Source: Paraburkholderia sp. BL23I1N1 (GTDB taxonomy: Bacteria; Pseudomonadota; Gammaproteobacteria; Burkholderiales; Burkholderiaceae). Taken from it: DNA of 64,000 bases. The notes beneath the pieces were generated by a model, which worked only from the letters and a program-made list of their open reading frames with translations, did no database searches and was not told the origin of the DNA. A program made the position numbers and the translations under genes. How positions within the stretch are numbered: position 1 is the first letter of the stretch; every line of letters starts with the position of its first letter. The DNA is taken from contig NZ_RAPV01000001.1 of NCBI RefSeq assembly GCF_003610295.1, positions 6,262,001-6,326,000 on the forward strand, in the 5' to 3' direction. Positions 1-9,177 of this stretch are shown here, piece by piece.

Positions 1-1
1 C

Positions 2-403
2 AACGCCGCGACAAGCCAGACAACCAATGTCGCCCCAGTAGTCGTGGATGAACTTGACAACCCGAACGGACCGCTCGCGAAACGTAGCATCTACTTCGAT
101 TTCGACAGCTATACGGTCAAGAGCGACTATCAACCGCTCCTTGCAGCGCATGCGCAGTACCTCAGAAGCCACCCCAACCGTCATGTGCTGATTCAGGGCA
201 ACACGGACGAACGCGGGACGAGTGAATACAATCTGGCGCTCGGCGAAAGGCGCTCGCAAGCAGTGCTCCATGACCTGGAGACCCTTGGCGTACCTGACTC
301 CCAACTGGAAGCCGTGAGTTTCGGAAAAGAAAAGCCCATTGCTCTGGGCCACGACGAGGCATCATGGGCACAGAACCGGCGAGCTGACCTGGTTTATCGC
401 TGA
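2..403 (+). CDS. pal: Peptidoglycan-associated lipoprotein Pal, 5' end outside window
   Basis: OmpA-like C-terminal domain of the outer-membrane lipoprotein that anchors the envelope to peptidoglycan and works with TolB. Visible Pal hallmarks are YFDFDSY, the IQGNTDERGTSEYNLALGER block that binds diaminopimelate, and the ending NRRADLVYR. The reading frame is open back to base 2, reading NAATSQTTNVAPVVVDELDN, so the GTG at 44 is not the true start. The signal peptide and lipobox lie upstream of the window. Pal normally follows tolB, which should be just outside. The IS256 element begins 66 bp after the stop and does not touch the gene. Confidence 0.93.
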   Translation, partial: NAATSQTTNVAPVVVDELDNPNGPLAKRSIYFDFDSYTVKSDYQPLLAAHAQYLRSHPNRHVLIQGNTDERGTSEYNLALGERRSQAVLHDLETLGVPDSQLEAVSFGKEKPIALGHDEASWAQNRRADLVYR

Positions 404-459
404 TCGAGTCAACGGGAGAGCGAAAATCTTGTCTCCCGAACCGGCTCTTCAGGAAGGGG

Positions 460-504
460 CTTGCGAATGAGATATGCTCGGATCTGGTGTACGGGGGAAT
501 TGAG
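460..504. repeat. Left target duplication and inverted repeat of the IS256 element
   Basis: CTTGCGAAT at 460-468 is the target copy. The terminal inverted repeat follows from 469 and pairs imperfectly with 1864-1899. Confidence 0.85.
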
Positions 505-1899
505 GCGGGAAGTTGAAAGCGGTGGAGGTTTCAGCTGAGAATCTGATTGTCGAAGTCGGAAACCAGCAAACAACAAACCATCCACCATGAACAAGTTTAC
601 GGAAAAAGCAATCGTCGGTCTATCAGGAAGCGGTCTGGGTCTGGACGATCTGGTCCGGCAAGGCGCGCGGCAGGTGATCCAGCAGGCGATTGAAGCGGAG
701 CTCGCGGCGCTGCTGGAACGGTTCGAGAACGTCAAGACCCTGCATGGGCAGCGCGCTGTGGTGCGCAACGGCTACTTGCCGGAGCGCGAAGTGTTGACGG
801 CGGCCGGCCCGATTGCCGTGAAGGTGCCGAAGGTTCGGGATCGGTCAGGATCAGGTGTGAAGTTCAATTCATCGATTGTGCCGCCGTATGTGAGGAAGTC
901 GCCGCGTGTGAGTGCCGCGCTGCCGTGGCTGTATCTGAAAGGCATTTCGACGGGCGACATGAGCGAGGCGCTCGCCGTGCTTCTGGGTGACGACGCCAAA
1001 GGCTTGTCGGCGAACGTAGTGAGCCGTCTGAAGTCGCAGTGGGCGGACGAACATGCCAGCTGGAGCCGACGTGATCTGTCGAAGTCCCGCTATGTGTACT
1101 GGTGGGTCGACGGCATTCATACCGGGCTGCGTAGCGAGAACTCGGACGGCCAGTGCCTGCTGGTGATCATCGGCGTGAGGCCGGATGGGCGCAAGGAGCG
1201 TGTGGCGATCGGCGACGGGTATCGGGAGTCGAAGGCGTCATGGCAGGAGTTGCTGCTCGACCTGAAGACGCGAGGCCTGCAGGCCGGTCCGTTGCTGTCA
1301 GTCGGCGATGGCGCGATGGGATTCTGGGCCGCGCTGGAAGAAGTGTTTCCTGCTACGCGAGGCCAGCGCTGCTGGTTCCACAAGATGGGTAACGTCCTGA
1401 ACGCGCTGCCGAAGTCGCAGCAAGGCAAAGCTAAAGCAGATCTGCAGGCGATCTGGATGGCCGCCACGCGCGCCGACGCGTATGCCGCGTTTGATCGTTT
1501 CGTGACGGTCTACGCGGCGAAATTTCCGAAGGCGACGGAAACGTTGAAGAAGGACCGGGAAAGCCTGTTGGCTTTTTACGATTTCCCGGCCGAACACTGG
1601 CAGCATCTGCGCACGACCAACGCGATCGAGTCGACGTTTGCGACGGTGCGCCACCGCACGACTCGCACGCGCAACTGCGTGTCGCGACCGACTTTCCTTG
1701 GTCTGGCATTCAAGCTGATCGAGGAAGCCGAGAAAACCTGGCGCCGCATCAACGGCCCCGAACATATCAAGCTGTTGCTGGAGGGCATTGCCTTTAAGGA
1801 CGGCGAACCGGTGCAGGACGATCGACCGGGTCAGCAGAAACTCGCCGCTTGACGTCGACCGCCATCAAATTGCCCATACACCAGACTTGACCGTATCTC
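469..1899 (+). mobile_element. IS256-family insertion sequence, complete, with target duplication
   Basis: A 1431-bp element. Imperfect terminal inverted repeats lie at about 469-504 and 1864-1899: GAGATATGCTCGGATCTGG on the left matches GAGATACGGTCAAGTCTGG on the reverse of the right end, and both continue into TGTA. The element is flanked by identical 9-bp copies of CTTGCGAAT (460-468 and 1900-1908), within the 8-9 bp target duplication typical of IS256. It encodes one uninterrupted transposase. Clean ends and perfect duplications suggest a fairly recent insertion between pal and the next minus-strand operon. Confidence 0.9.
587..1852 (+). CDS. IS256-family transposase
   Basis: Mutator-type DDE transposase of 421 residues, close to the usual family length. 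The acidic triad is visible at D175 (WWVDGIHTG), D241 (VGDGAMGFW) and E348 (TTNAIESTFATVRHRT). The stretch RCWFHKMGNVLNALP is the family's RCxxHKxxN signature. The start ATG at 587 lies 118 bp inside the left inverted repeat. The frame is intact, unlike the three other transposases in this window, so this copy is probably active. Confidence 0.95.
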   Translation: MNKFTEKAIVGLSGSGLGLDDLVRQGARQVIQQAIEAELAALLERFENVKTLHGQRAVVRNGYLPEREVLTAAGPIAVKVPKVRDRSGSGVKFNSSIVPPYVRKSPRVSAALPWLYLKGISTGDMSEALAVLLGDDAKGLSANVVSRLKSQWADEHASWSRRDLSKSRYVYWWVDGIHTGLRSENSDGQCLLVIIGVRPDGRKERVAIGDGYRESKASWQELLLDLKTRGLQAGPLLSVGDGAMGFWAALEEVFPATRGQRCWFHKMGNVLNALPKSQQGKAKADLQAIWMAATRADAYAAFDRFVTVYAAKFPKATETLKKDRESLLAFYDFPAEHWQHLRTTNAIESTFATVRHRTTRTRNCVSRPTFLGLAFKLIEEAEKTWRRINGPEHIKLLLEGIAFKDGEPVQDDRPGQQKLAA

Positions 1900-1908
1900 C
1901 TTGCGAAT
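1864..1908. repeat. Right inverted repeat and target duplication of the IS256 element
   Basis: The terminal inverted repeat ends at 1899 and CTTGCGAAT at 1900-1908 repeats 460-468 exactly. Confidence 0.85.
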
Positions 1909-1943
1909 GCCGCCGCCCCTGTGTACCTCCGCGCGGGATCGCT

Positions 1944-2198
1944 TCAGAGGCCAATGAAATAAGTCTGCACGTCCATCTCTTCCGCCCAGAGCTGGACGTC
2001 GAGCATCTCGCCAAAATCGATCGCCACCCCTTGATAGACGCAGCAGAAGCCCTGCGCCGTCCGGTAAACGATCGCCCATTCAGGGTCCGCCTCTGTTCTG
2101 GCCGACGAGCCTTTCAGGGCATCGAGATGAAGTGCTTTGCCGATGCGTTTGCAGGCAGCATCCAGCCCATGTCCGAGTCTCACTTGACCCTCCACCAC
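1944..2198 (-). CDS. Small conserved-looking hypothetical protein, 84 aa
   Basis: No recognised family. The product is soluble and acidic, without a signal peptide, and ends in WAEEMDVQTYFIGL. It lies 20 bp downstream of the ClC transporter gene on the same strand and is probably co-transcribed with it. The composition looks like real protein (EWAIVYRTAQGFCCVYQG reads like a beta-strand pair). The IS256 insertion is only 35 bp past its stop and may have removed whatever followed. A role linked to the transporter is only a guess from position. Confidence 0.55.
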   Translation of the reverse strand: MVEGQVRLGHGLDAACKRIGKALHLDALKGSSARTEADPEWAIVYRTAQGFCCVYQGVAIDFGEMLDVQLWAEEMDVQTYFIGL

Positions 2199-2218
2199 CG
2201 AGGATTGCGCCCAGAGCC

Positions 2219-4084
2219 CTACCCCGGAAATATCGTGATGCTGCTCGCCACGGCATCCGCAATGTGCTCTTTCGCGATCACGCCGAGCACGCGTGCCGGG
2301 CCTCGTCCTTCATGTCGCCCCACGACAACCGCCATCACCGCATGCTGCTTGCGGAGCCGGGTGATGACACCAAACGCGACATCGTTCTCCTGCACGACAA
2401 TAAAATTGCGCTGCGCGAGTGCCCCAAGCGTAATCTCCGAGTCGCTCTGACTGACCGCACGACGCAAACCCGTGTTGATGCGCAGTACGCCGTAGATCTC
2501 ATGCTGCTTCGTCACCACAACGTGCCGGAAAGCGGGTCCTTCCGAGTGCGGAAGCAGGTCGCGAAAAGGTACCTGCGCATCGAGCACGAAAACGTCCGTC
2601 TCCATCACCTGCGCAGCGCTCTGCACAAGAAACATGTTCGCGTGAAGCGCATTGGGAATCTGATGACCACGCCGCACGAGCTTGAGCGTATAGATGCTTT
2701 CGGGCGACAACAAGCGGCGCGCGCCGAGGCTGAACGCCACTGCGATGATCATCGGCAGCACGATGTCGTAGTCCCGCGTCATCTCGAAGATCATCGCGAC
2801 AGCGGTCATCGCGGCGCCCGTGCCGCCGCCGACCATTGCGCCCATGCCGACCATTGCAAACGCCGGCGCGCTGACCGGTGCCCCAGGCAGCGTCATGGCA
2901 ACCAATGACGCAAACGCCGCGCCAAGCGTCGCACCAATGAAGAGCGACGGTGAGAATACCCCGCCCGACGAGCCCGACCCCAGACTGACCGACGTTGCCA
3001 ATGTCTTGCATAGCGCCAGCATCAGCAGGAATGCCCCACCCTGCAACTGGCCATAGAGCGTGGCCTGAATGGTCGAGTAGCCGACGCCTTCGACGTAATA
3101 ATGGCCTGCATAGCGAAACAGCAGATACATGGTCAATCCGACAATCAGCATCCCGACCGTGTGGCGCTGATAGCGGCCCGGTATACGGTCGAACGCATCT
3201 TCGGACCAATGCAGCGCACGGATCAGCAGCGCCGCAGCCGCACCCGCCACGACGCCTAGCAGCGCATACAGAATTAGCGTGAGCGCACTGCCCGGCTGGT
3301 TTGGAATCGCGCCCAGTTGCGCGGGAACGAAGAAGGCGGGCGCCGCGCCAAAGAAGAGCCGGCCAATAAAGGTCGCTGTGCCGGTGGCAATCGCTACCGG
3401 CAGGAACGTGTTGACACTGATCTCCGGCATCATCAGTTCAGTGGCGAAGAGCACGCCACCAATCGGCGTGTTGAAGGTCGCCGCGATGCCTGCACCTGCC
3501 CCAGCTGCCACGAGCGTGATGCGTTGTCCGGCAGTCATCTGCACGATCTGGCCGAGCGTCGAGCCAAGGGCAGAGCCGATCTGGATGATTGGCCCCTCGC
3601 GCCCCACTGCGGCACCGGAACCGATTGCCAGCGCCGACGCAATCGACTTCACGACCGCCACAACCGGCCGGATCACGCCGCGCTTGTAATAGATCGCATC
3701 CATGACCTCCGGTACGCCGTGCCCCTTGGCTTCCGGAGCGAAGGCGCTCACGATCCAGGTGACCGCGAGCCCCCCAACGACGGGCACCAGAATCACCCAC
3801 ACGCCCCACGGCGCCGCCGGCGTGAAGTGGCTGGCATCGTACAGAAACGAAAATTGACCGAGAAAGAACGCGTTGTGTACGAATCCGATCAACCCCCGGA
3901 AGACAACGGCCCCCAATCCCGTGATGATTCCCACGACGAACGCGAGAAAGCACAACCAGTACATGGCGATCGGGACCACGGAATCGTCATCCGGGTGGAC
4001 GACCGCACGCGGCTGCAGCGGAGCAACCTTTACATGGCGTGGCCCGTCTGCAGCCTTATCTGGCCGGTGGGAATCACCCGTCAT
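2219..4084 (-). CDS. ClC-family chloride channel or H+/Cl- antiporter with C-terminal CBS domains
   Basis: Inner-membrane anion transporter of 621 residues: about 10-12 membrane helices, then a cytoplasmic tail (about 470-615) that resembles a CBS pair. ClC signatures are present: GHGVPEVMDA (anion-site loop, with His where EcClC has Ser in GSGIP), GREGPIIQIGSA (gating glutamate present) and GSGSSGGVFSPSLFIGA. The gating glutamate favours an exchanger or gated channel. The N-terminal 40 residues are polar and cytoplasmic. The start ATG at 4084 follows a 168-bp gap from the APC permease, which has the same orientation. Confidence 0.9.
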   Translation of the reverse strand: MTGDSHRPDKAADGPRHVKVAPLQPRAVVHPDDDSVVPIAMYWLCFLAFVVGIITGLGAVVFRGLIGFVHNAFFLGQFSFLYDASHFTPAAPWGVWVILVPVVGGLAVTWIVSAFAPEAKGHGVPEVMDAIYYKRGVIRPVVAVVKSIASALAIGSGAAVGREGPIIQIGSALGSTLGQIVQMTAGQRITLVAAGAGAGIAATFNTPIGGVLFATELMMPEISVNTFLPVAIATGTATFIGRLFFGAAPAFFVPAQLGAIPNQPGSALTLILYALLGVVAGAAAALLIRALHWSEDAFDRIPGRYQRHTVGMLIVGLTMYLLFRYAGHYYVEGVGYSTIQATLYGQLQGGAFLLMLALCKTLATSVSLGSGSSGGVFSPSLFIGATLGAAFASLVAMTLPGAPVSAPAFAMVGMGAMVGGGTGAAMTAVAMIFEMTRDYDIVLPMIIAVAFSLGARRLLSPESIYTLKLVRRGHQIPNALHANMFLVQSAAQVMETDVFVLDAQVPFRDLLPHSEGPAFRHVVVTKQHEIYGVLRINTGLRRAVSQSDSEITLGALAQRNFIVVQENDVAFGVITRLRKQHAVMAVVVGRHEGRGPARVLGVIAKEHIADAVASSITIFPG

Positions 4085-4252
4085 TGTCTGCTGTCCTCAG
4101 AGGGACTACTGGTCGGCCACTGTCATTCACCGTTTCGACTCCCCGACCACTTTCTCCGGCTCAGCCGGTTTCAAGGCTTCGCCGGGGAAACGCATCGCAC
4201 GTTGATCAACAATACGCTCCGAGCGCACCCCACCCCTCGGATATCGGCTTCC

Positions 4253-5851
4253 TCAACTTGTCCCATCCATGCGCTGCATCATCATGGCGGTTTCTGCAGG
4301 TCCCAGCGCGCAGCGCATCGCAAGCAGCATGACGACCACGCTCCAGACGGACACAAGGAGGACGTCCCAGCCGAAGCCGATCACGTTACGTCCGCCACCA
4401 ATATTACCGAGCCACGACAGCACCCAGATACCGCCAAACCACGGCAGCAGCCACGCAATCTGCCGCCATCCAAACTGACGGGCCGGCCTGTGGGCAAGGA
4501 GATGGTAGTAGACAGCGTAGGCTACGAAACCGATCGCGACCAGCGAAAAAAGGAACGAGTTGGTCTTCAAACCAGTCCAGTAGATCACGAGATTGCTGCA
4601 GATGAAAGCGAGCGGCGCAAAAATCGACGCACCAGCCATGCGAAACGGCCGCTTCAGTTCAGGCAGGTTGCGGCGCAGCACAAGCAGCGCGATCGGGCCG
4701 AGTCCGTAGGTGAGTACCGTCACCGATGTGATGTAACTGACCATTTGTTGCCATGCGGGAAATGGCAGCAGGAAGATCGCACCGACGAACCACATCACGA
4801 GCACCGCAACCCACGGAACCTTGTTGCCATTGAGCTTCGTCAACACACGCGGTCCCGCGTCCATTTCGCCCGCGGCAAACAGGATGCGCGAGCCGCCGGT
4901 CACGTACATCAAGCCAGTGCCACCTGGCGACAGATACGCGTCGATGTACAACAAGGTCGCCATCCAGCCAAGCCCAAGCGTTGCCGCGAGGCCCGCGAAC
5001 GGCCCCATCTCGCCCTTGAAACTCAGATTGGCCCAACCATGCGCGAGGTCAGCCGGCGCGAGCGCCCAGATAAAGGCCACCTGGAGCATGATGTACAGCG
5101 CCGCTGCCAGCAATACCGAGCCGATCACCGCGAGCGGAATGTTCCGGTGCGGATTGGCTGTCTCGCCGCCAAGATCGATCGCCGTGCGAAAGCCGAGATA
5201 GCTGAACACGATCCCCGCGGCCGGGAGCGCCGTGAACATGCCAGACATGTTGCAGGTACCAGGTGCCGCGCTCATCACGTCCCAGTGTGTGCTGGCTGCC
5301 ATCAAGCCGATGATTGTCAGCACGGGCACGAGAATTTTCCACCATGTGATGGTCGAATTAACGTTGAGCAGCCATCTGACAGCCATCAGGTTCAACAGCG
5401 CCGTCACGCCTAACAGCGCCGCACAGGTGATGAAACCCGTGGTAGTCAGCAGCCCTTCGTTGCCGGGCCGGATGAAGTACGGCAGATAGTTGTTCGCATA
5501 GGTGACGATGGCTTCCGTTTCGACTGCCGGCACCGGCACATAGGCGAGAAAAAGCAGCCAGCACCAGATGCGTCCCAGGCCCTCGCCGTGACTTGCATGG
5601 CTCATGTGCACCAGCGCGCCACTGCGTGGAAACAGCGCGGCCAGTTCGGCAAAGCAAAGCGCAATCAGCATGATGATGATTGCGCCCAGCACCCAGCTTC
5701 CAATGCTCAACGGACCGGCGATTTTCGCCGCGTGATACGAACCGAATAGCCAGCCCGACCCAACCATACTGGTGGTACTGGCAAACAGGAGACCGACGAC
5801 GCCCGCGTCGCGACGCAATTTCCCCGATAAGGTTAGTGAGGTTGTGCTCAT
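4253..5851 (-). CDS. APC-superfamily amino-acid permease
   Basis: Integral membrane protein of 532 residues with about 12-14 helices. The N-terminal GVVGLLFASTTSMVGSGWLF matches the first-helix GSG motif of amino acid/polyamine/organocation carriers, and the conserved loop FRTAIDLGGETANPHRNIP follows helix 6. Overall length and motifs resemble aspartate/proton symporters of the YveA type, but substrate cannot be read from sequence. It is upstream of the ClC gene on the same strand. Antisense reading frames across both genes are shadows of high-GC coding DNA. Confidence 0.88.
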   Translation of the reverse strand: MSTTSLTLSGKLRRDAGVVGLLFASTTSMVGSGWLFGSYHAAKIAGPLSIGSWVLGAIIIMLIALCFAELAALFPRSGALVHMSHASHGEGLGRIWCWLLFLAYVPVPAVETEAIVTYANNYLPYFIRPGNEGLLTTTGFITCAALLGVTALLNLMAVRWLLNVNSTITWWKILVPVLTIIGLMAASTHWDVMSAAPGTCNMSGMFTALPAAGIVFSYLGFRTAIDLGGETANPHRNIPLAVIGSVLLAAALYIMLQVAFIWALAPADLAHGWANLSFKGEMGPFAGLAATLGLGWMATLLYIDAYLSPGGTGLMYVTGGSRILFAAGEMDAGPRVLTKLNGNKVPWVAVLVMWFVGAIFLLPFPAWQQMVSYITSVTVLTYGLGPIALLVLRRNLPELKRPFRMAGASIFAPLAFICSNLVIYWTGLKTNSFLFSLVAIGFVAYAVYYHLLAHRPARQFGWRQIAWLLPWFGGIWVLSWLGNIGGGRNVIGFGWDVLLVSVWSVVVMLLAMRCALGPAETAMMMQRMDGTS

Positions 5852-6032
5852 GACGAACTCCCATCCGATCCTGCGCTAAAGCGCCGCTGCAGTTCTCCGG
5901 GTTGCCTCGGCAGCATCGCCTTACCCTCCGCGGACGCACACGAAGGCATCCCTGCATGGCAACTTGGACGGAGTCACAGGCCAAAAAAATCCCACGGGCA
6001 GATTAGGGACAACGCGTAGAGACCGTTCATTT

Positions 6033-6070
6033 AAGACTCCTTTAAGTCTTGCAACCTATGTTGAATAGGT
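6033..6070. promoter_or_regulatory. Two adjacent short inverted repeats upstream of the HtrA-like gene
   Basis: The 5852-6151 gap holds no gene. Two hairpin-capable palindromes sit side by side: AAGACT-N6-AGTCTT (6033-6050) and ACCTAT-N5-ATAGGT (6054-6070). Neither is followed by a T-run, so they look like operator sites or leader RNA structure rather than terminators. They lie between the divergent APC permease and HtrA-like genes and could serve either. Confidence 0.4.
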
Positions 6071-6151
6071 CGCATTGTGAGGTACCGGCATGGCGCCCGG
6101 ACGCATTATTGACACGTCGCGCCGGCACGCTCCGCATTCACGGGAGGCATC

Positions 6152-7607
6152 ATGCCAGTCGCACAGTGGATACCCATACTGGTGACCGCATGCGTGATGA
6201 CGGTCACGTCAGCTGGTTGTTCAGCCGGATTGTCGCGGCCGTCGCCGACACCTGACTTTGCCGTCGCCGCGAAGGCGCAGCCGGTCACCGCCCCCGGCTT
6301 CGTCAACAGATTCTCAGCGCTTGTTCAGCAGAACGGACCCGCTGTGGTCAATATCAGTTCGATCCCGAAAAAAACAGGTCACCAACGCGGAGTCCCTGTG
6401 GCCGCCGGCCGCGAGTGAACACGATCCCTTCCTGCAGTTTTTCAGGCAATTCTCGCCCAACTCGCTCCCTGACGCGGGCGCTACGCCGCGCAACGTCGGC
6501 TCGGGTTTCATCGTACGGCCAGACGGCTATATCCTGACTGATGCCCGTCTCGTCGCCGACGCCAAAGAGGTCAACGTCAAGCTGACAGACCGCCGTGAAT
6601 TCAAGGCGTCGGTTGTCGGCATCGATCAGCCGAGCGGGATCGCGCTGCTGAAAATCGATGCGCACGGCCTACCCACAGTGAAGATCGGCAACCCTTCAGA
6701 CATGAAGTCAGGGCAATGGGTCGTCGCAATCGGTGCGCCATACGGGTTCGAAAATACGGTCACCGCAGGCATCGTCAGCAACACTGCGCGCCTTCTGCCA
6801 CAAGAGACATACATTCCGCTGATTCAGACGGATGTGACGGCCACCACTGGCGACGAAGGCGCTCCCCTCTTCAATCTGAACGGCGAGGCCATCGGCATCA
6901 CGCTGGTCGCGCCATCCCCGGAAGGGGTGCTAGAGGGAATTTCCTTTGCCGTTCCGATCGATGCCGCCATGCGGATCGAGCAGCAATTGCTGCTTCGCGG
7001 GCGAGCCGAACACGGTCATCTTGGTGTGACGATTCAGGACGTCACCTGGCCTCTTGCACAGTCTTTTCGCCTGAAAAAACCAGTCGGGGCACTGATCAGC
7101 TCGATAGACCGCAATGGTCCCGCAGCTCGATCCGGCCTGCGAAGTGGCGATATCATCCTGCGACTCAACGGCACCGATATCAACGACTCGTCCCAACTAC
7201 CCGTCGCGGTGGCGGATCTGCGTCCCGGCACGTCCGCGCACATCCAATACTGGCGCGATCACGGCCCTCATGAGGCCGTGGTGGTACTCGGCGCGATGCG
7301 CGACACCACGCCGGCTTCGACCGGCCCTGACGCCGCGACGTCGGGCAAATTGGGCCTGGTGGTGCGCCGCCTGACATCCGACGAAAAACACCGTGCCGAA
7401 GTATCCGGCGGGGTCCGCGTGGAACAGAGTACGGGCCCGGCCGCTCTGGCTGGCATCCTGCCCGGTGACATCGTTCTGCAGGTCAACCATGTGCCTGTGT
7501 CGGATCCAGCCCAGCTCCGCCAGAGAATAAGCGGCGCCCGGAACACGGTTGCGTTGCTGGTGATGCGCGATGGTCAGCAGATGTTTGTGCCGCTCGATCT
7601 GGGATAA
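6152..7607 (+). pseudogene. HtrA/DegP-like protein lacking the catalytic triad, frameshifted near residue 75
   Basis: Reading starts at ATG 6152 (GGAGG five bases upstream) with a signal peptide ending in a lipobox-like TSAGCS. The phase shifts in a seven-A tract (6368-6374): removing one A joins the ISSIPKK frame to QVTNAESLWPP and gives about 484 residues. The rest is a trypsin-like domain followed by two PDZ domains (about 290-375 and 395-480). Compared with MucD/DegP the catalytic His is Arg (TDARLVADA, near residue 132), Asp is Gly (PSGIALLKI, near 162) and Ser is Glu (GDEGAPLF, near 235). Proteolysis is therefore not expected; a chaperone or sensor role through the PDZ domains is possible. 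The frameshift may be real, a sequencing error or a slippage site. Confidence 0.85.
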
Positions 7608-7660
7608 GCGCGTCCGTACCGGACGTCTCATCAAACCTGATGTATTCGATGGAGATTGAG

Positions 7661-8092
7661 ATGAAGCCATGCTCGATAGTGCTACGCACATCCGTGGCCG
7701 TGCTGGCCGTCTGTGGTAGTCAGTTCGTACTGGCTGCCTCTTCGGGTCTTCCGCCCACGCACAAGGAAGGTGCCATTTCCTACCTGTCCGGCGGTATCGG
7801 AAGCGACCAGTCTTCGGCCATCAAGAGCGTGATGAATGCGTACCCGCTCGTACTCGAGTTCGTCGGCAGCACGAATGCCGGAAATGATTATCTGGCAGAC
7901 GTGCCGGTGCAAATCTCCGATTCGCACGGCAACGACCTACTGAACACGCAGTCAGACGGCCCGTTCATGCTGGTGTCGTTGCCGCATGGGCGGTACAACT
8001 TGACCGCCACCTACAACGGAAAGACCGAGCATCGACGAGTGAACGTTACCGACACGACGCACGCTCATGCGATTTTCATGTGGCCGATGTAA
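7661..8092 (+). CDS. Periplasmic carboxypeptidase-regulatory-like domain protein
   Basis: Secreted protein of about 143 residues. The start ATG at 7661 (MKPCSIVLRTS) is preferred over 7640 because GGAG sits seven bases before it and it opens directly into a signal peptide ending near VLAASS. The mature part contains NDYLADVPVQISDSHGN and LPHGRYNLTATYNGKTEHR, the beta-sandwich pattern of carboxypeptidase-regulatory-like or transthyretin-like folds. It follows the HtrA-like gene by 53 bp on the same strand and may share its promoter. Partner and function are unknown. Confidence 0.75.
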   Translation: MKPCSIVLRTSVAVLAVCGSQFVLAASSGLPPTHKEGAISYLSGGIGSDQSSAIKSVMNAYPLVLEFVGSTNAGNDYLADVPVQISDSHGNDLLNTQSDGPFMLVSLPHGRYNLTATYNGKTEHRRVNVTDTTHAHAIFMWPM

Positions 8093-8185
8093 TCGGCGAG
8101 ACAAGTGTGTCACGCGGCCATGACTGCGGGCAGGCGCGGAAGTTTCGTGAGTTGCCTCATCCTGCGGCGGGGCGCTCCGGAACGT

Positions 8186-8611
8186 TCATATGGAGTCCGC
8201 GCTATTGCGGAATGCCCAGCCAAATGACTGGATCTCCGACTTGTGCAAGACTGCCAGCCTTGCGAGGCAACGCTCGCCCTTGGCGAGCAGATGCACTTCC
8301 ACCTGCCGACGGTCGTGCGCACTGGATTTTCGTGTGACAAGCCCCGCCGCCTCGCATCGGGACACGAGCGCAACGGTTCCGTGCGGCGAAGCCTGCAGAC
8401 GCTCGGCCAGTTCGCCGACCGTGGCCCAGTCCCGGCCTGGGAAACCCTTCACGTGCAGCAGCAACATGTACTGCAGAGGCGTGATTCCCTCCGCATGCAC
8501 AATCGTCTCGGAAAAATGCAGGAAGCGCCGCAATTGATAGCGGAACTCGGACAGCTCCTCCAGTTCCTGCTTGGTCAACCCGGCATCTTTGGAGCGATTT
8601 CTTGTGCCCAT
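8186..8611 (-). CDS. MarR-family transcriptional regulator
   Basis: Winged-helix dimeric regulator of 141 residues, normal family length. Helices before the DNA-binding part include GITPLQYMLLLHVKG. The recognition region is TVGELAERLQASPHGTVALV, and the wing ends with HDRRQVEVHLLAKGERCLARL, the classic DxRxxxxxLTxxG-type signature. It is convergent with the upstream small secreted gene and faces about 830 bp of gene-poor DNA. No clear palindromic operator was found near its start. Confidence 0.9.
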   Translation of the reverse strand: MGTRNRSKDAGLTKQELEELSEFRYQLRRFLHFSETIVHAEGITPLQYMLLLHVKGFPGRDWATVGELAERLQASPHGTVALVSRCEAAGLVTRKSSAHDRRQVEVHLLAKGERCLARLAVLHKSEIQSFGWAFRNSADSI

Positions 8612-8865
8612 AGCCTGCTTTCTCTGGAGTCGCGTTCAGCATTGGAAGAATGTCACTTCATGACCTAATATAAGTGGAGATCACGTGAATCGCAAAAAAC
8701 TTTCAAATGAAAGATTTCGTGCACCGCGGTACACGGGCCCGCGGTCGCGCTTGACCGTTCCGGAACAGGGGTTCGAGATGGGGCTTTGCACGCCGGCCCT
8801 GGACAGGTCGTGGTTCACGCAGTGGTAGACGCCGCATGGGATAGTCGAGGTACAGGACAAAAGGG

Positions 8866-9177
8866 ATGAAAAACGGTCTGATCGCGTGGCTCACAATCTT
8901 TGCTACCCCATTGACAAGCAGTGCCTTGTACGCCTGTCCGGAAGGCTGTGTCGACGTTGCGATGGTGCGTCCCCTGGATGCACGCTCAACCATCCTGGTC
9001 AGCGGCATGCCAGTGCAACGCGGTGAGCTTGCGCATGTTACCTACGTGCCGTCATCGCCGACCCGCGTTTGGTCCTCCTACCCTGCGCTCCCGAACGCTG
9101 AAGGGTACCGTGACGGGCGACGCACACGTTTACACGGCGACAGCTTCGAATGGCCGCAGCGCGATGATGGCAAATAG
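8866..9177 (+). CDS. Doubtful small secreted protein in a gene-poor stretch
   Basis: The 8612-9440 stretch contains only this candidate. It opens with a possible signal peptide (MKNGLIAWLTIFATPLTSSA) preceded by AAAAGG, but the spacing is too tight and the C-terminal half is low-complexity and charged without a recognisable fold. It could be a decayed gene. No homology is claimed. Confidence 0.25.
   Translation: MKNGLIAWLTIFATPLTSSALYACPEGCVDVAMVRPLDARSTILVSGMPVQRGELAHVTYVPSSPTRVWSSYPALPNAEGYRDGRRTRLHGDSFEWPQRDDGK

Noticed and set aside
3317..5413. Very long plus-strand open frame (698 codons) across the ClC and APC genes
   Set aside because: Antisense to two clear membrane-protein genes; its product is rich in His, Arg and Asp with no fold, as expected for shadow frames in high-GC DNA.
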